DNA of 64,000 nt from Candidatus Poribacteria bacterium (GCA_022826645.1 JAJDUM010000030.1:1-64000), one strand, 5' to 3'. Shown: positions 52,203-62,353, counted from the first letter of the stretch. The notes: a model not told the origin generated them from the letters alone. Made by a program: numbers and translations.

Positions 52203-53195
52203 CTAAGGCACTTCGACCCCTTCAAAAACCTGTTTGATAATCTGTTCGGAAGATATCTCTTCTGCCTCCGCCTCGTAGCTGACGATAACGCGATGTCTGA
52301 GGACATCCATGCCTACCGCGTAGACATCTTCTGGCGTCACATACCCGCGATGACGGAGGAAGGCGTGGGCTTTCGCAGCCATGGCGAGAAAGAGCGTTGC
52401 CCGCGGCGATGCACCGTATTCGATGAGGGCTGTGAGTTCATCTAATTGATACTTCGCTGGCTCGCGTGTAGCACAGACGAGATCGACAATATAGTTTTCG
52501 ATCTTCTCGTCCATGTAAATTTCACGGACTGTTGTACGGAGTTGGAGAATTTCTTGAGGGGATATAACCTGTTGAATCGGTTGAGGCTCTTCGCCTGTAA
52601 GCTGCCGTAAAATGGAAAGTTCCTCTGTCCGCGAGGGATAGGTCACCTGCAACTTGAGCATGAACCGGTCTACCTGCGCTTCTGGTAGCGGATAAGTTCC
52701 CTCTTGCTCAATTGGGTTCTGCGTCGCTAAGACGAGGAATGGTGGGTCGAGGGGGTAGGTTTCATCGCCGATTGTGACCTGACGCTCCTGCATTGCTTCG
52801 AGGAGTGCGCTTTGAACTTTGGCTGGTGCGCGGTTAATCTCATCAGCGAGAACGAGGTTCGCGAAAATGGGTCCCTTTTTGACATAGAAGTCGCCGGAAC
52901 GTTGGTTATAAATTTGGGTGCCAATTAGGTCGGCGGGTAGAAGGTCAGGCGTAAATTGGAGGCGTTTGAAAGAGACGGCAATTGTGCTGGATAGTGCCTG
53001 GACGGCGGTTGTCTTCGCGAGGCCCGGAACGCCCTCTAACAGGATATGACCGTTGCAGAGCAGGCCGATAATCATCCGCTCAATCATATACTTCTGTCCG
53101 ATGATGACCTTCCGAATCTCTTCAAAAATATCTTCAACGAAGGTACTCGCCTCTTGGATCTTTTCGTTCAATGCCGTCAAATCAGATTCTTTCAT
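52203..53195 (-). CDS. MoxR-family AAA+ ATPase
   Basis: A 330-residue AAA ATPase. Walker A: LLEGVPGLAKTTAVQA; Walker B: LVLADEINRAPAKVQSALLEAMQERQVTIG; sensor 1: LATQNPIEQEGTYPLPEAQVDRFMLKL. MoxR proteins act as chaperones for the assembly of metal- or cofactor-containing complexes, usually with a DUF58 and VWA partner. Here the upstream partner is a membrane protein related to that set. Confidence 0.92.
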   Translation of the reverse strand: MKESDLTALNEKIQEASTFVEDIFEEIRKVIIGQKYMIERMIIGLLCNGHILLEGVPGLAKTTAVQALSSTIAVSFKRLQFTPDLLPADLIGTQIYNQRSGDFYVKKGPIFANLVLADEINRAPAKVQSALLEAMQERQVTIGDETYPLDPPFLVLATQNPIEQEGTYPLPEAQVDRFMLKLQVTYPSRTEELSILRQLTGEEPQPIQQVISPQEILQLRTTVREIYMDEKIENYIVDLVCATREPAKYQLDELTALIEYGASPRATLFLAMAAKAHAFLRHRGYVTPEDVYAVGMDVLRHRVIVSYEAEAEEISSEQIIKQVFEGVEVP

Positions 53196-53246
53196 ATCCC
53201 GATTCTATCGTGGCTCCTCGATTAGGGCGAACACCGAGGCTCAGCC

Positions 53247-54032
53247 TTAAAACCTCCCCCTATAGTGTTGATACATCTCATCATTTTCCTCCACCTCTCC
53301 CTCGTCAAGATCATCGGTTTCAACAGACGGCACAACAATTTGACTTTCGAGGAACTCTCGCGCTGTCTGATAGATACGATCCTGTTCTGAGCGGGACGGT
53401 CGATGCCGAGAGAAGTGAACCATATCGCACGATAGGAGAATCTCGCCAACATGATCTGTAACGCTATCGGTCAAGCTGTTGGGAAGCGCAGATAGGATTT
53501 GTCCTGTGGTAGCCTCCAGACTCTTGATGTCGTATTTTTCTCCTACGTACTGTTTGATGATTATCGAAATTGCTTCGTAGTATTCTTGGATCCGGTTCGA
53601 TTCACGCAGGGATTTTACCTCCGCTAGGCGCGTGAGTGCAATAGACTCAACGGTATATGCCTCGCGCGCTAACTGCCTATCCTGTTCTGTCAACGGGTCG
53701 GGGCTGTCAAAGCGAGTAGCGCCATCAGAGGACATGGGAGATCGCGGGAAAGATGTATGTGTTGGTCCCGACATGTCCCAATTCTTATGGGAACGCCGGC
53801 GCGGGAATGGTGGTCTGGTCGAGAAAGGTTTGTTTCGGCGCAACCAGACATAGATAGCGCCCCCGATGGCAATGATGAGCAGTGTCGGCACCACAACGCC
53901 GATGATGGCACCAAAGATGCCCGGGCTACCACTGTTGCTGTTGAGATCGTTGCTCGCTGCAAAAAGGTAGGTGGGACTCAGAGCAACTTGAACACAAATT
54001 GAAACAGAAGTTGAATGGATTATTCGTCGCAC
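53247..54032 (-). CDS. Membrane protein of the MoxR cluster (BatD/DUF4381-like C-terminal part)
   Basis: A 261-residue protein with an N-terminal signal-like segment (VSICVQVALSPTYLFAAS), one transmembrane helix (GAIIGVVVPTLLIIAIGGAIYVWL), a basic stop-transfer, and a cytoplasmic part with RESNRIQEYYEAISIIIKQYVGEKYDIKSLEATTGQILSAL, the pattern of BatD/DUF4381 tails in MoxR operons. GTG 54032 is the likely start with AAGGA 8 bp before it; it overlaps the end of the sigma-54 activator by 13 bp. Confidence 0.65.
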   Translation of the reverse strand: MRRIIHSTSVSICVQVALSPTYLFAASNDLNSNSGSPGIFGAIIGVVVPTLLIIAIGGAIYVWLRRNKPFSTRPPFPRRRSHKNWDMSGPTHTSFPRSPMSSDGATRFDSPDPLTEQDRQLAREAYTVESIALTRLAEVKSLRESNRIQEYYEAISIIIKQYVGEKYDIKSLEATTGQILSALPNSLTDSVTDHVGEILLSCDMVHFSRHRPSRSEQDRIYQTAREFLESQIVVPSVETDDLDEGEVEENDEMYQHYRGRF

Positions 54033-55447
54033 AAACTATGTTCCTTGATTTTTCTGAAGATGGTTCGTTTCGATACACCTAAAATTTGTGCCGCTTTGGC
54101 TCTATTGTTTCCAGCATATTGGAGCGTTGATCGAATAACTTCCCTCTCGATTTCTGCCATCGACATCCCCACTTCAACGTCCAGTCCAGATGAAGGCAGG
54201 TCTACCGCGTCGGTATCTATAACGGTAGGAGCGGAGAGGATAACAGGAGAACTAACTCTGGCAGATTCGAGAATATGTTCCGGGACATCATCGATGTCAA
54301 GTTCTGGTCGGTTCGACATGATAACCATACCCTCCACACAATTTCTTAACTCCCGCACGTTACCTTGCCAGTCATATCTCATCAACGCTCGCATTGCATG
54401 GGAGGTCATGCGCTTCGTCATCATCCGGTTCTCTTGGCAAAATTCTTCTGTAAAGGCTTTGACCAGGAGTGGGATATCCTCGCTTCGCTCACGGAGCGGA
54501 GGCAGGGAGATCCGAATTACGTTCAAGCGATCGTAGAGATCGGGTAGAAACCTCTCCTGTTCTACTGCTTTCTCAAGATTGCGGTTCGTTGCGCAAATGA
54601 CGCGAACATCAATCTCTATCAATTCATTCCCACCGACACGCTGAAACTCCCTCTCGGCAAGCACCCGCAAGAGCCGTGCCTGATTTGACAAACTCAATTG
54701 TCCCACTTCATCAAGAAATAACGTTCCGCCGTGAGCCGCCTCAAATCGCCCTTTCCGTGTCTGATACGCACCGGTAAACGCGCCCCGTTCATGTCCAAAA
54801 AGTTCGGATTCCGCGAGACCTTCGTTCAAGGCTGCACAGTTGAATATAACCAGAGGCCCTCGCCTTAAACTTCGGTGGTGCATAGCGCGGGCGACCAGCT
54901 CCTTTCCGGTGCCACGCTCACCACGGATCATGACGGTGGCTCTTGTTGGGGCGACCTGTGCAATGAGATCTCGAATCTCTTGGATTTTCGGTGAGTGTCC
55001 CGTTAGTTGGATGAGCCCGACCCGTTCATCGATCTGAGATTGTAGCTGTCGATTCTCTACGGTGAGTCGCTGATTTTCGAGTATTTTGTGGAGGAGGGCT
55101 ATCAGCTGGGGCAGGTTGAGGGGTTTAGGGAGAAAATAGCTCGCTCCCATATGAATCGTAGCTTTGATGCCAACATCGGTCTCTAAAACATTTGGGGCTG
55201 TAGCGAAAATTACGCCGACATCAGGGTTCCGATCATAGGCTGCTTCAAGAAGCTTGAGCCCATCCACCCGTTCGCCTATAAGTGGAGCAATCAGCACATC
55301 AATGTCCAAGCGTTCGATGCGGTCTAACGCCTCATACATTGTGCGAGTTGCGAGCACACGCAACCCCTCGCGCTCAAGTGTGAGACAAATCATTTCGCGC
55401 TGTCGTTGGTCCGGATCAACAACGAGGATAGTGGTTTGGTCGTTCAT
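54020..55447 (-). CDS. NtrC-family sigma-54 activator with degenerate receiver
   Basis: A 475-residue regulator with three domains: a receiver-like part (~residues 5-120), an AAA+ sigma-54 activation domain (~135-380) with RGERGTGKELVARAMHH (Walker A) and ERGAFTGAYQTRKGRFE (GAFTGA), and a Fis-type helix-turn-helix at the end (RAKAAQILGVSKRTIFRKI). In the receiver the phospho-acceptor place reads DVLIAPLIGERVDG, Ala where Asp is expected. It starts at ATG 55447 (MNDQTT). It heads the MoxR cluster. Confidence 0.9.
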   Translation of the reverse strand: MNDQTTILVVDPDQRQREMICLTLEREGLRVLATRTMYEALDRIERLDIDVLIAPLIGERVDGLKLLEAAYDRNPDVGVIFATAPNVLETDVGIKATIHMGASYFLPKPLNLPQLIALLHKILENQRLTVENRQLQSQIDERVGLIQLTGHSPKIQEIRDLIAQVAPTRATVMIRGERGTGKELVARAMHHRSLRRGPLVIFNCAALNEGLAESELFGHERGAFTGAYQTRKGRFEAAHGGTLFLDEVGQLSLSNQARLLRVLAEREFQRVGGNELIEIDVRVICATNRNLEKAVEQERFLPDLYDRLNVIRISLPPLRERSEDIPLLVKAFTEEFCQENRMMTKRMTSHAMRALMRYDWQGNVRELRNCVEGMVIMSNRPELDIDDVPEHILESARVSSPVILSAPTVIDTDAVDLPSSGLDVEVGMSMAEIEREVIRSTLQYAGNNRAKAAQILGVSKRTIFRKIKEHSLCDE

Positions 55448-55582
55448 TGTGCTAACCCATAGGGTCATTTAGTGTTACTGTAGGAGGGATCTCCGAATCC
55501 CGACATCTTACTGTAGGCGTGATCTCCCGGTTGCGCCTTTTCAAACAAAATGGGTAATAAGCCGAAAACTGAATAGCCCTAG

Positions 55583-56026
55583 CTAACCCAGTTTCTGCTT
55601 GACAATTTGGCTGATAACCGAATTGTCTGCTTTGCCCCTCAACTGTGGAACGAGTTTCCCCATGACTTTACCCATATCTCGCATTGACGTTGCCCCTAAC
55701 TCCTCAATCGCATCTGTGACGGCGGCTTCGATCTCTTCCTCCGAAAGTTGGGCGGGGAGAAATTCTTGTAATATCTCAATCTGTGCCATTTCGGCTTCAA
55801 CGAGGTCATCGCGGTTGGACTTTCGTAACTGTTCGAGTGCATCCTTCCTTTTCTTAATCTGGCTGGCGATTACCTCTAAAACACCGTCATCATCCAATTC
55901 AATTTGGCTATTGATTTCCTTGTCCCGGACGGCACCGCGCACCATGCGAACCGCAGACAGACGATTCTTGTCTTTTGCCCGCATCGCCTGCTTCATATCT
56001 TCGTTTAACTGCTCTTTGAGTTCCAT
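55583..56026 (-). CDS. GatB/YqeY-domain protein
   Basis: A 147-residue YqeY-like protein related to the tail of the amidotransferase GatB. The pattern LKEQLNEDMKQAMRAKDKNRLSAVRMVRGAVRDKEI ... EILQEFLPAQLSEEEIEAAVTDAIEELGA ... MGKVMGKLVPQLRGKADNSVISQIVKQKLG is diagnostic. Its role is uncertain; often near rpsU and dnaG. ATG 56026 with AGAGGAT upstream; the ORF-track start is a TTG one codon earlier. Confidence 0.92.
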   Translation of the reverse strand: MELKEQLNEDMKQAMRAKDKNRLSAVRMVRGAVRDKEINSQIELDDDGVLEVIASQIKKRKDALEQLRKSNRDDLVEAEMAQIEILQEFLPAQLSEEEIEAAVTDAIEELGATSMRDMGKVMGKLVPQLRGKADNSVISQIVKQKLG

Positions 56027-56029
56027 CAA

Positions 56030-56506
56030 AAGATCCTCTTTTTTGTTATATAATCCGTTCTAAGTGGCATGAAATAATACCCCATCTCTCAGCCAGCGTC
56101 AAGCCGAAAAGTAGTGCTGTAGCCCCCGCGAAAACGGAGCTTGTTCGGTATGAATTGGCCCCTCATATGTCATCAATTCTGATCTCTACAACCCACCCCA
56201 CCAAGATGCCAAGTGTATCGTAAGCTGCTAATAATATGCTGTACGATAGAATTGACTCTATGCCCGTAGGTCGGGCATCTTGCCCGACCTAAAAAGCCCC
56301 AGAGAGGCGACAGGTCTATAGCACATCGGTAAACCAATTACCCCAAGCCCCAGAGGGGCGACAGGTGTGTCGTCTGTTTGATTATTTTTAGTAGATGTCT
56401 GGTATGGAAACTCAATCTACGGATTGTCTAAGCAACTTGCGTTCGCAATATGTAGAACGATAGTTAAGATATAAAGTTACTGTCAAAGCCCCCTTGTTCT
56501 AATGAT
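56030..56506. repeat. Gene-free stretch with 'agccccag..ggcgacaggt' repeats
   Basis: Two copies of agccccagagaggcgacaggt at ~56295 and ~56345, preceded by gtaggtcgggcatcttgcccgacct. 'atagcacatcggtaaacc' also recurs near 41440. No gene or promoter is recognised in the rest. Confidence 0.6.
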
Positions 56507-57193
56507 TCAAAACCACTCTGCCAATTTGCTATATGTTCGAGGCGCGGGACTGTTTTCCCCTGCGAGATCCATCCCAAGCAGGTGATCCCGTAACAGCTGC
56601 AATCCGGTGGGGGTATCTACATCGTACCACGGCGGCAACAAACCCAATTGTGTGGTGGTCGCCTGAATTTTCTCAAGTGTTTGACGGAAGACAACCTCGG
56701 TGCTCCACGAGACCTGCTCAAAGATAGTCGGAATCAACGAGGACGCGCCCTCCTTTGAGAAGCCGATGAGGTAATAACCACCGTCCACGCTGGGACCAAT
56801 GACAACATCGTGTGACTCCAACAGATCAAGTGCGTGTTCGACATATTGGATCGGTAGCGTTGGACTATCCGATCCGACGAATAGGAATCTGGCGTATCCC
56901 TGATCGTGCGCCCAACGTGCAGCAGCAGTTAAGCGTTCCCCAAGCGATGCACCCTGTTGGGCAATATAAACCGGATCTTCCCCTATCAGTGCTTGGAGAA
57001 CCCCCAAACTTTCGGGCGGTGTATAGGCGATTACGCGGTCGGCTGTGGAGACTGCGGAAAGAGCATTGCACCAATCGACCAGGAATGTCTGATATAGAGA
57101 CGCAGCCTGCTCTGGTGAAAGGTAAGGGATGAGGCGAGTTTTAACTTGACCGGGAACAGGATCTTTGACAAAGACTATAACGCAGGCATCCAT
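56507..57193 (-). CDS. TIGR04282/DUF2064-family glycosyltransferase
   Basis: A 228-residue GT-A-fold transferase: VIVFVKDPVPGQVKTRLIPYLSPEQAASLYQTFLVD, RFLFVGSDSPTLPIQYV and DVVIGPSVDGGYYLIGFSK are the family's motifs. Members are linked to arsenosugar or cofactor-glycoside synthesis; the partner radical-SAM gene is not here, so its acceptor is unknown. GGGGAG precedes ATG 57193; the ORF track starts 99 codons early. It overlaps the upstream gene by 19 bp. Confidence 0.85.
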   Translation of the reverse strand: MDACVIVFVKDPVPGQVKTRLIPYLSPEQAASLYQTFLVDWCNALSAVSTADRVIAYTPPESLGVLQALIGEDPVYIAQQGASLGERLTAAARWAHDQGYARFLFVGSDSPTLPIQYVEHALDLLESHDVVIGPSVDGGYYLIGFSKEGASSLIPTIFEQVSWSTEVVFRQTLEKIQATTTQLGLLPPWYDVDTPTGLQLLRDHLLGMDLAGENSPAPRTYSKLAEWF

Positions 57194-58191
57194 ATTTTGC
57201 TCCCCGGTTGTGCGTTGTAACGGGTGTCTGATCGATGGAGCAGGGAGGCGGACTGTACATCCGATGTTTCTGGCAGGCTCGGCTGACGTTGTAGCCAAGC
57301 GACGACGATTACTATGCAAGCGATGATAATCGCTAAAAAAGCAATTAGATTTCCCTTGAGTGTTCCATTGCTGCGATCGATCTGAACTTTTGCAATACAT
57401 CCGGCAACAGCGGCAAGGAGAGCGAGGACCGAACTTGCATACCACGGTAGTTGGAGGATCACACCGAGGAGGGAAACTAACGATACCCACAGACCGAACT
57501 TGGCAAGACGGTTGATTTGAGCTTCCGGCGCGTTTGCGTTGTCAGGTGTCGGTGTAGTTTGTTGACGGCTTTCCGCCCGGGTTGGCGGCACATCACGATA
57601 CGTGGATTCGACTAAACGGATAAATTCTGGCAACAGACTCTCCTGCTTGAGCCATAGGGAGAGGTCCGGATATTCATGCCTGATGAGGATGGAAAACTCT
57701 TGGCGTTGGGCACTAAAGTCGATAAACTCTTCCCAGCGATCTTCTTCAACCATATAGTACGGTGTCGGTCCAACCTGCAATTCATATCCCCGCCCGACGT
57801 AATGGGCGATCTTGCCGATCTCCTCGCGGTCCGCAATTATGGTTGCTGTTCCGTCTGTTGACGTCGGTTGTGGGATGTCACTGCCCGAGGTTTCGTCGGC
57901 ACGTTTCAGACGGGAATTGCTTTCATCATCCACGTGCTGGTTTTCATATTCCTCATTTGTTATTGCCAAACCGGTTCGGCTAACGATCTCTAAGGCTTCG
58001 ATTCGGTCGTCGGGATGAACGGAAAGGGTAATCTGACGTTGTCTATCTGCGTTCCGTGTGTAATCGGGGCGACACCGAATCTGTTCGTTGCCGAGCATTG
58101 TCTGAATCAGGTTCGATTCCCACTCGTCTGTCGTACGGTAGATTTCAACCCAATCATCCGTGCTAAAAAGTAGGTCGCTGTTTTGAGCCAC
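57175..58191 (-). CDS. DUF2007-like membrane protein
   Basis: A 338-residue protein. The N-terminus WVEIYRTTDEWESNLIQTMLGNEQIRCRPDY...ITLSVHPDDRIEALEIVSR fits the DUF2007 signal-transducing domain. A polar Ser/Thr-rich linker follows, then a second ~100-residue alpha/beta region, and two transmembrane helices near the end (FGLWVSLVSLLGVILQLPWYASSVLALLAAVAGCI and GNLIAFLAIIIACIVIVVAWL). GTG 58191 with AGAGGG upstream is preferred. Function unknown. Confidence 0.6.
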   Translation of the reverse strand: MAQNSDLLFSTDDWVEIYRTTDEWESNLIQTMLGNEQIRCRPDYTRNADRQRQITLSVHPDDRIEALEIVSRTGLAITNEEYENQHVDDESNSRLKRADETSGSDIPQPTSTDGTATIIADREEIGKIAHYVGRGYELQVGPTPYYMVEEDRWEEFIDFSAQRQEFSILIRHEYPDLSLWLKQESLLPEFIRLVESTYRDVPPTRAESRQQTTPTPDNANAPEAQINRLAKFGLWVSLVSLLGVILQLPWYASSVLALLAAVAGCIAKVQIDRSNGTLKGNLIAFLAIIIACIVIVVAWLQRQPSLPETSDVQSASLLHRSDTRYNAQPGSKIWMPAL

Positions 58192-58248
58192 GATTTGCCC
58201 TCTGCGATGGTGCCTCGTTACACTCAATCCGATTTATTGTCCCGTGTA

Positions 58249-58713
58249 CTACAGTTCTGGACTGTAGAGAATCGCGTCATCAGTTCGTGAATAGCCGACA
58301 AGTTCACTCGGATCGAACAGAATATTTAGTTCACGTTCCGCATTCTCAGGGGAGTCTGAGGCGTGAACAACGTTGTGAGTGATGTCAATCGAGAAATCTC
58401 CACGAATGCTGCCGGGTTGAGACTCGGTTGGTCTTGTTGCCCCGTTGACCAGGCGTACCAGTTCGATAGCATCTCGCCCTTCAAGGGCAATTGCCACGAT
58501 CGGTGTTGATGTCATAAATTGGATGAGGTAGTCGTAAAAGAACTTCCCTTGATGCGGTTCGTAGAGTTGATCCGCTCGATCCTTCGGGAGTTTGAGTAAT
58601 TTAAGTCCTACCAGTTTGAGTCCCTTGCGCTCAAAGCGGTTGATAATTTCACCAATCAGTCCGCGTTGAACGCCATCCGGTTTAATCAAAACTAAGGTTT
58701 TCTCTGGGTTCAT
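58249..58713 (-). CDS. ndk: Nucleoside diphosphate kinase
   Basis: A 154-residue kinase: TLVLIKPDGVQRGLIGEIINRFERKGL, the active-site His in NVVHASDS and TRPTESQPGSIRGDF. It is slightly longer than most, with the tail SRTDDAILYSPEL. It balances NTP pools, here apart from the pyr genes. Confidence 0.96.
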   Translation of the reverse strand: MNPEKTLVLIKPDGVQRGLIGEIINRFERKGLKLVGLKLLKLPKDRADQLYEPHQGKFFYDYLIQFMTSTPIVAIALEGRDAIELVRLVNGATRPTESQPGSIRGDFSIDITHNVVHASDSPENAERELNILFDPSELVGYSRTDDAILYSPEL

Positions 58714-58784
58714 TTAGCCGCCTATTTATTATAATGTTAATGGGTGGCACACGTACATCTTGCATAGTGCCACCAGTTATCGGG

Positions 58785-59651
<867 letters not shown>

Positions 59652-59678
59652 CTAATTTTTCCTGCGCATCAAACAGCT

Positions 59679-60110
59679 TTATGCGTCATCCCCGCTGTCC
59701 GCGTTGAGTTTTTCATCAAGGCTATGCTTGCCGGGTCCAATCAGAATCAAGCTCAGAAAAACGATGCCAACTTCGATCGCGTGCGATGCACCCCCTAATC
59801 CGTCCCCGCGACTTAGATGGGAAACGGTAGCGACCAACATCGTTATTGTCAAAAGGATACAGGCGGGTCTGAGAAGGAAACCGAGGATGAGACAGAGTCC
59901 ACCCAAAGCCTCCGAAATCGCCGCCATAAAGCCCCAGAACGCTGGTAGGAACGTAATGCCAAGACTCCCCATTGCCATCCCGACCTTTTCCCATTTCTCG
60001 GGACCACCAAACAGTTTTGGGAACCCGTGGAAGAGGAACATACACCCAAGTCCGATCCGAAGGATTAATAAACCGGTATCTCGATGTTTATCCAAAAATG
60101 TCAAGATCAT
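59679..60110 (-). CDS. DoxX-family membrane protein
   Basis: A 143-residue protein with four transmembrane helices: LLILRIGLGCMFLFHGFPKLFGGPEKWEKVG (the DoxX opening), FMAAISEALGGLCLILGFLLRPACILL and a last helix GIVFLSLILIG. Relatives take part in redox metabolism or quinone/thiosulfate handling; the substrate is unclear. It ends 28 bp before the chaperone gene. Confidence 0.87.
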   Translation of the reverse strand: MILTFLDKHRDTGLLILRIGLGCMFLFHGFPKLFGGPEKWEKVGMAMGSLGITFLPAFWGFMAAISEALGGLCLILGFLLRPACILLTITMLVATVSHLSRGDGLGGASHAIEVGIVFLSLILIGPGKHSLDEKLNADSGDDA

Positions 60111-60413
60111 CGCTTGTGTCTCCTTTTATGCTCGGTTGTTCGATCTTCAGGTCTGTCCAAACTTACCCTCGCGAAAATAGGGACGAAAACAAGGAAATGA
60201 TAGGCGATTCTGAGAAAATAATCAAGGAAAAAATATGGGACCATTTGGTGCGCGATATCACTAGACGCCTCGACATGTGATCGTGACGATCTCTACACCC
60301 ATCGTAGGCGGGGCACCTTGCCCCGCACTGGCGATCTTCCATCGAATTACAACACCTCGTCGTTCAACTGCACAATTCCCATCTAGCTCTGTAAACATAA
60401 GCATGGTTTCTTG

Positions 60414-60442
60414 TTGACACAGTATCTCAAATGAGGTATGGT
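60414..60442 (+). promoter_or_regulatory. Sigma-70-type promoter upstream of the ManD-like gene
   Basis: TTGACA, 17-bp spacer, TATGGT. It lies ~300 bp before the ATG at 60740, the distance having grown by the element inserted at 60555-60723. Confidence 0.55.
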
Positions 60443-60554
60443 AGGGCAAATTGTATACGGTTGAATTTACGGTTTTGTGCGTTGGTGAGGCACATGCCGC
60501 GATAAGGCATTATAGTCTATTTTTGAAAAAGCGATGGATACGACAAAAAAAGGA

Positions 60555-60723
60555 GGCTCATGTAAAAACGGAGTGCAAAACACGAATAGAAACTAAAAAA
60601 CTTTGAATCCCGATCCAACTGTGGGAGGGGCATCCCTGCCCCGATGAGGGGATGACCGTCGGGCTAGGAAGCCCGACCCACAGCGGATTTCAGTTTCTAT
60701 TGCACGATTTCTTAACATGAGCG
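60555..60723. repeat. Inverted-repeat element, family 'GCTCATGT', copy E, duplicating a ribosome binding site
   Basis: Starts GGCTCATGTAAAAACG and ends CTTAACATGAGCG, flanked by the exact 8-bp repeat aaaaagga at 60547-60554 and 60724-60731. The right copy is the ribosome binding site of the gene at 60740. Inner palindrome gtgggaggggcatccctgcccc. Confidence 0.88.
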
Positions 60724-60739
60724 AAAAAGGAAACGTCCT

Positions 60740-61957
60740 ATGGCAAAAATCAAAGAAATTCGATGTATTCGTACACGCGTCAATGGAACTTGGGTTATCG
60801 TGAAGGTGACTACCGACCAGCCGGGGCTCTACGGCATCGGTTCTGCCAGCGACCACTACCATGCCCAAACAGTTATCACGGCGATTGAAGAGTGCATCGC
60901 TCCTCGCCTCATCGGTCGTGAGGTTGGACATATTGAAGACATCTGGCAATCTACGCTAACCAGTGGTTACTGGCGGAATGGGGCAATTTCAAATACCGCA
61001 CTGGGCGGCATTGATATGGCACTTTGGGATATCAAAGGAAAGGAAGCGGGGATGCCGGTCTATCAACTTCTCGGTGGTCCCTGTCGTTCTGCTGTGCCGT
61101 GTTACGCCCACGCTGGCGGGGGTGACTTCGTCGAACTTGAAGACGACATCCGTCGCTACATGGAAGAGGGCCATTCGGTTATTCGGTGTCAACTGGGTGG
61201 GTACGGCGGCGGTGGATTTATTGAAGCCGATAAAGCCGGGCAGCCAAAGAACCCTTGGTCCAACGCGCCTGCCTTCGATGATGAGGCGTACATTGAGAGC
61301 ATCCCAAAAATGTTCGACTATCTACGATCGAAGTTAGGATTCGGACCAAAACTCACGCACGATGTCCATGAACACCTCCGACCACAGTGTGCAGTAACGT
61401 TGTCAAAACTCCTTGAGCCGTACCGCCTCTTTTTTCTGGAGGATGTCCTCTCACCTGAGCAGATTGACTGGTTCCGTCTGATTCGGCAGCAGTGCACTAC
61501 CCCGCAGGCGATGGGCGAACTCTTCATCAACCCTCACGAGTGGACACCGCTTATCACTGAACGGCTTATTGACTTCGTTCGTGTCCGGGTATCGAAGGGT
61601 GGCGGCATTACTCCGTGCCGTAAAATCGCCACGCTCTGTGAATGGTTCGGTGTCAATACCGCATGGCAAGAAGGTGGGGACAACGATCCCGTCAACCAAG
61701 CAGCGGCAATGCACTTGGACTTGGCGAGCTGGAGTTTCGGTATTCAGGAAGAGAATCACTTCAGCCAAGAGGAACTTGACATCTTTCCCGGTCACGCGAT
61801 TCTTGAGGGGGGATACCTCTACGCCAACGATCAGCCGGGGTTGGGAATCGACATCGACGAGACGAAGGCAGCGCAAATGCTGGACACGGAACGGGCGAAA
61901 GTACCCAATTACGCCGCTGAGGATCGAAAAGCGGATGGATCGGTGGTAAGACCATAA
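60740..61957 (+). CDS. Enolase-superfamily sugar-acid dehydratase (ManD/RspA-like)
   Basis: A 405-residue enzyme resembling D-mannonate/D-gluconate dehydratases of the enolase superfamily. Visible: IGSASDHYHAQTVITAIEECIAPRLIGREVGHIEDIW, GGIDMALWDIKGKEAGMPVYQLLGG, metal ligands in LTHDVHEHL and FLEDVL and MGELFINPHEW, and VNTAWQEGGDNDPVN. The mobile 150s region ends in QLGGYGGGGFIEAD. It would dehydrate a sugar acid to a 2-keto-3-deoxy acid, a product DapA-like aldolases could split. Confidence 0.85.
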   Translation: MAKIKEIRCIRTRVNGTWVIVKVTTDQPGLYGIGSASDHYHAQTVITAIEECIAPRLIGREVGHIEDIWQSTLTSGYWRNGAISNTALGGIDMALWDIKGKEAGMPVYQLLGGPCRSAVPCYAHAGGGDFVELEDDIRRYMEEGHSVIRCQLGGYGGGGFIEADKAGQPKNPWSNAPAFDDEAYIESIPKMFDYLRSKLGFGPKLTHDVHEHLRPQCAVTLSKLLEPYRLFFLEDVLSPEQIDWFRLIRQQCTTPQAMGELFINPHEWTPLITERLIDFVRVRVSKGGGITPCRKIATLCEWFGVNTAWQEGGDNDPVNQAAAMHLDLASWSFGIQEENHFSQEELDIFPGHAILEGGYLYANDQPGLGIDIDETKAAQMLDTERAKVPNYAAEDRKADGSVVRP

Positions 61958-61965
61958 TCGACAAC

Positions 61966-62303
61966 TATGGTAGATTTTAGAATTACTTGGACATTGCCAA
62001 TCGGCGAGGTGAGCAAACCTCAACTACTGGGATTAGAAAAATCTGGGCTACAACCCGGTAGGTGCGGTTTCTAACCGCACCGAATAGGCGCAGTTTGAAA
62101 TAGCGCCTACCAGACATGAGGAGCGAAAGTGTCTATTTATTTTGGTTCATGTTAAGAATTAGTGCAACAGCAACTGAATCTTCGTAGGGGTTGGGTCCCC
62201 CAACCCTTACGGACTGCGGACGGGGAAACCCCGCCCCTACGATTTCGATTCGCGTTTTGCACTTTCTTTTTACATGAGCTTTTATTTTTATAATTCACTA
62301 TAA
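61966..62303. repeat. Inverted-repeat element, family 'TTATAGTG', copy d, split by copy F
   Basis: The left end TATGGTAGATTTTAGAATTAC and right end ...ataattcactataa match the family in reverse orientation; the core has ggtgcggtttctaaccgcacc. The 'GCTCATGT' element at 62144-62280 has inserted into the CGAAAGTGTCTATTTATTTT end. No gene lies in 61958-62353. Confidence 0.7.
62144..62280. repeat. Inverted-repeat element, family 'GCTCATGT', copy F, nested
   Basis: GGTTCATGTTAAGAATTAGTGC ... TTTGCACTTTCTTTTTACATGAGCT, flanked by the exact 8-bp repeat tttatttt at 62136-62143 and 62281-62288. It lies inside copy d of the other family. Confidence 0.85.
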
Positions 62304-62353
62304 GTCAGGATTGAAGACAAATTTTGTCCCCAATCATAGGGAGGAGATTGACA

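Larger units (their letters stand above)
60111..60739 (+). other. Gene-free region upstream of the ManD-like gene
   Basis: I see no gene in these 629 bp. They contain one hairpin repeat (ggcggggcaccttgccccgc, ~60308), a promoter at 60414-60442 and the inverted-repeat element at 60555-60723. The ORFs the track lists here have no coding signature. Confidence 0.6.

Noticed and set aside
59972-60280. 102-aa plus-strand ORF beside doxX
   Set aside because: Mostly antisense to doxX, no ribosome site, and the rest lies in a repeat-rich gap.
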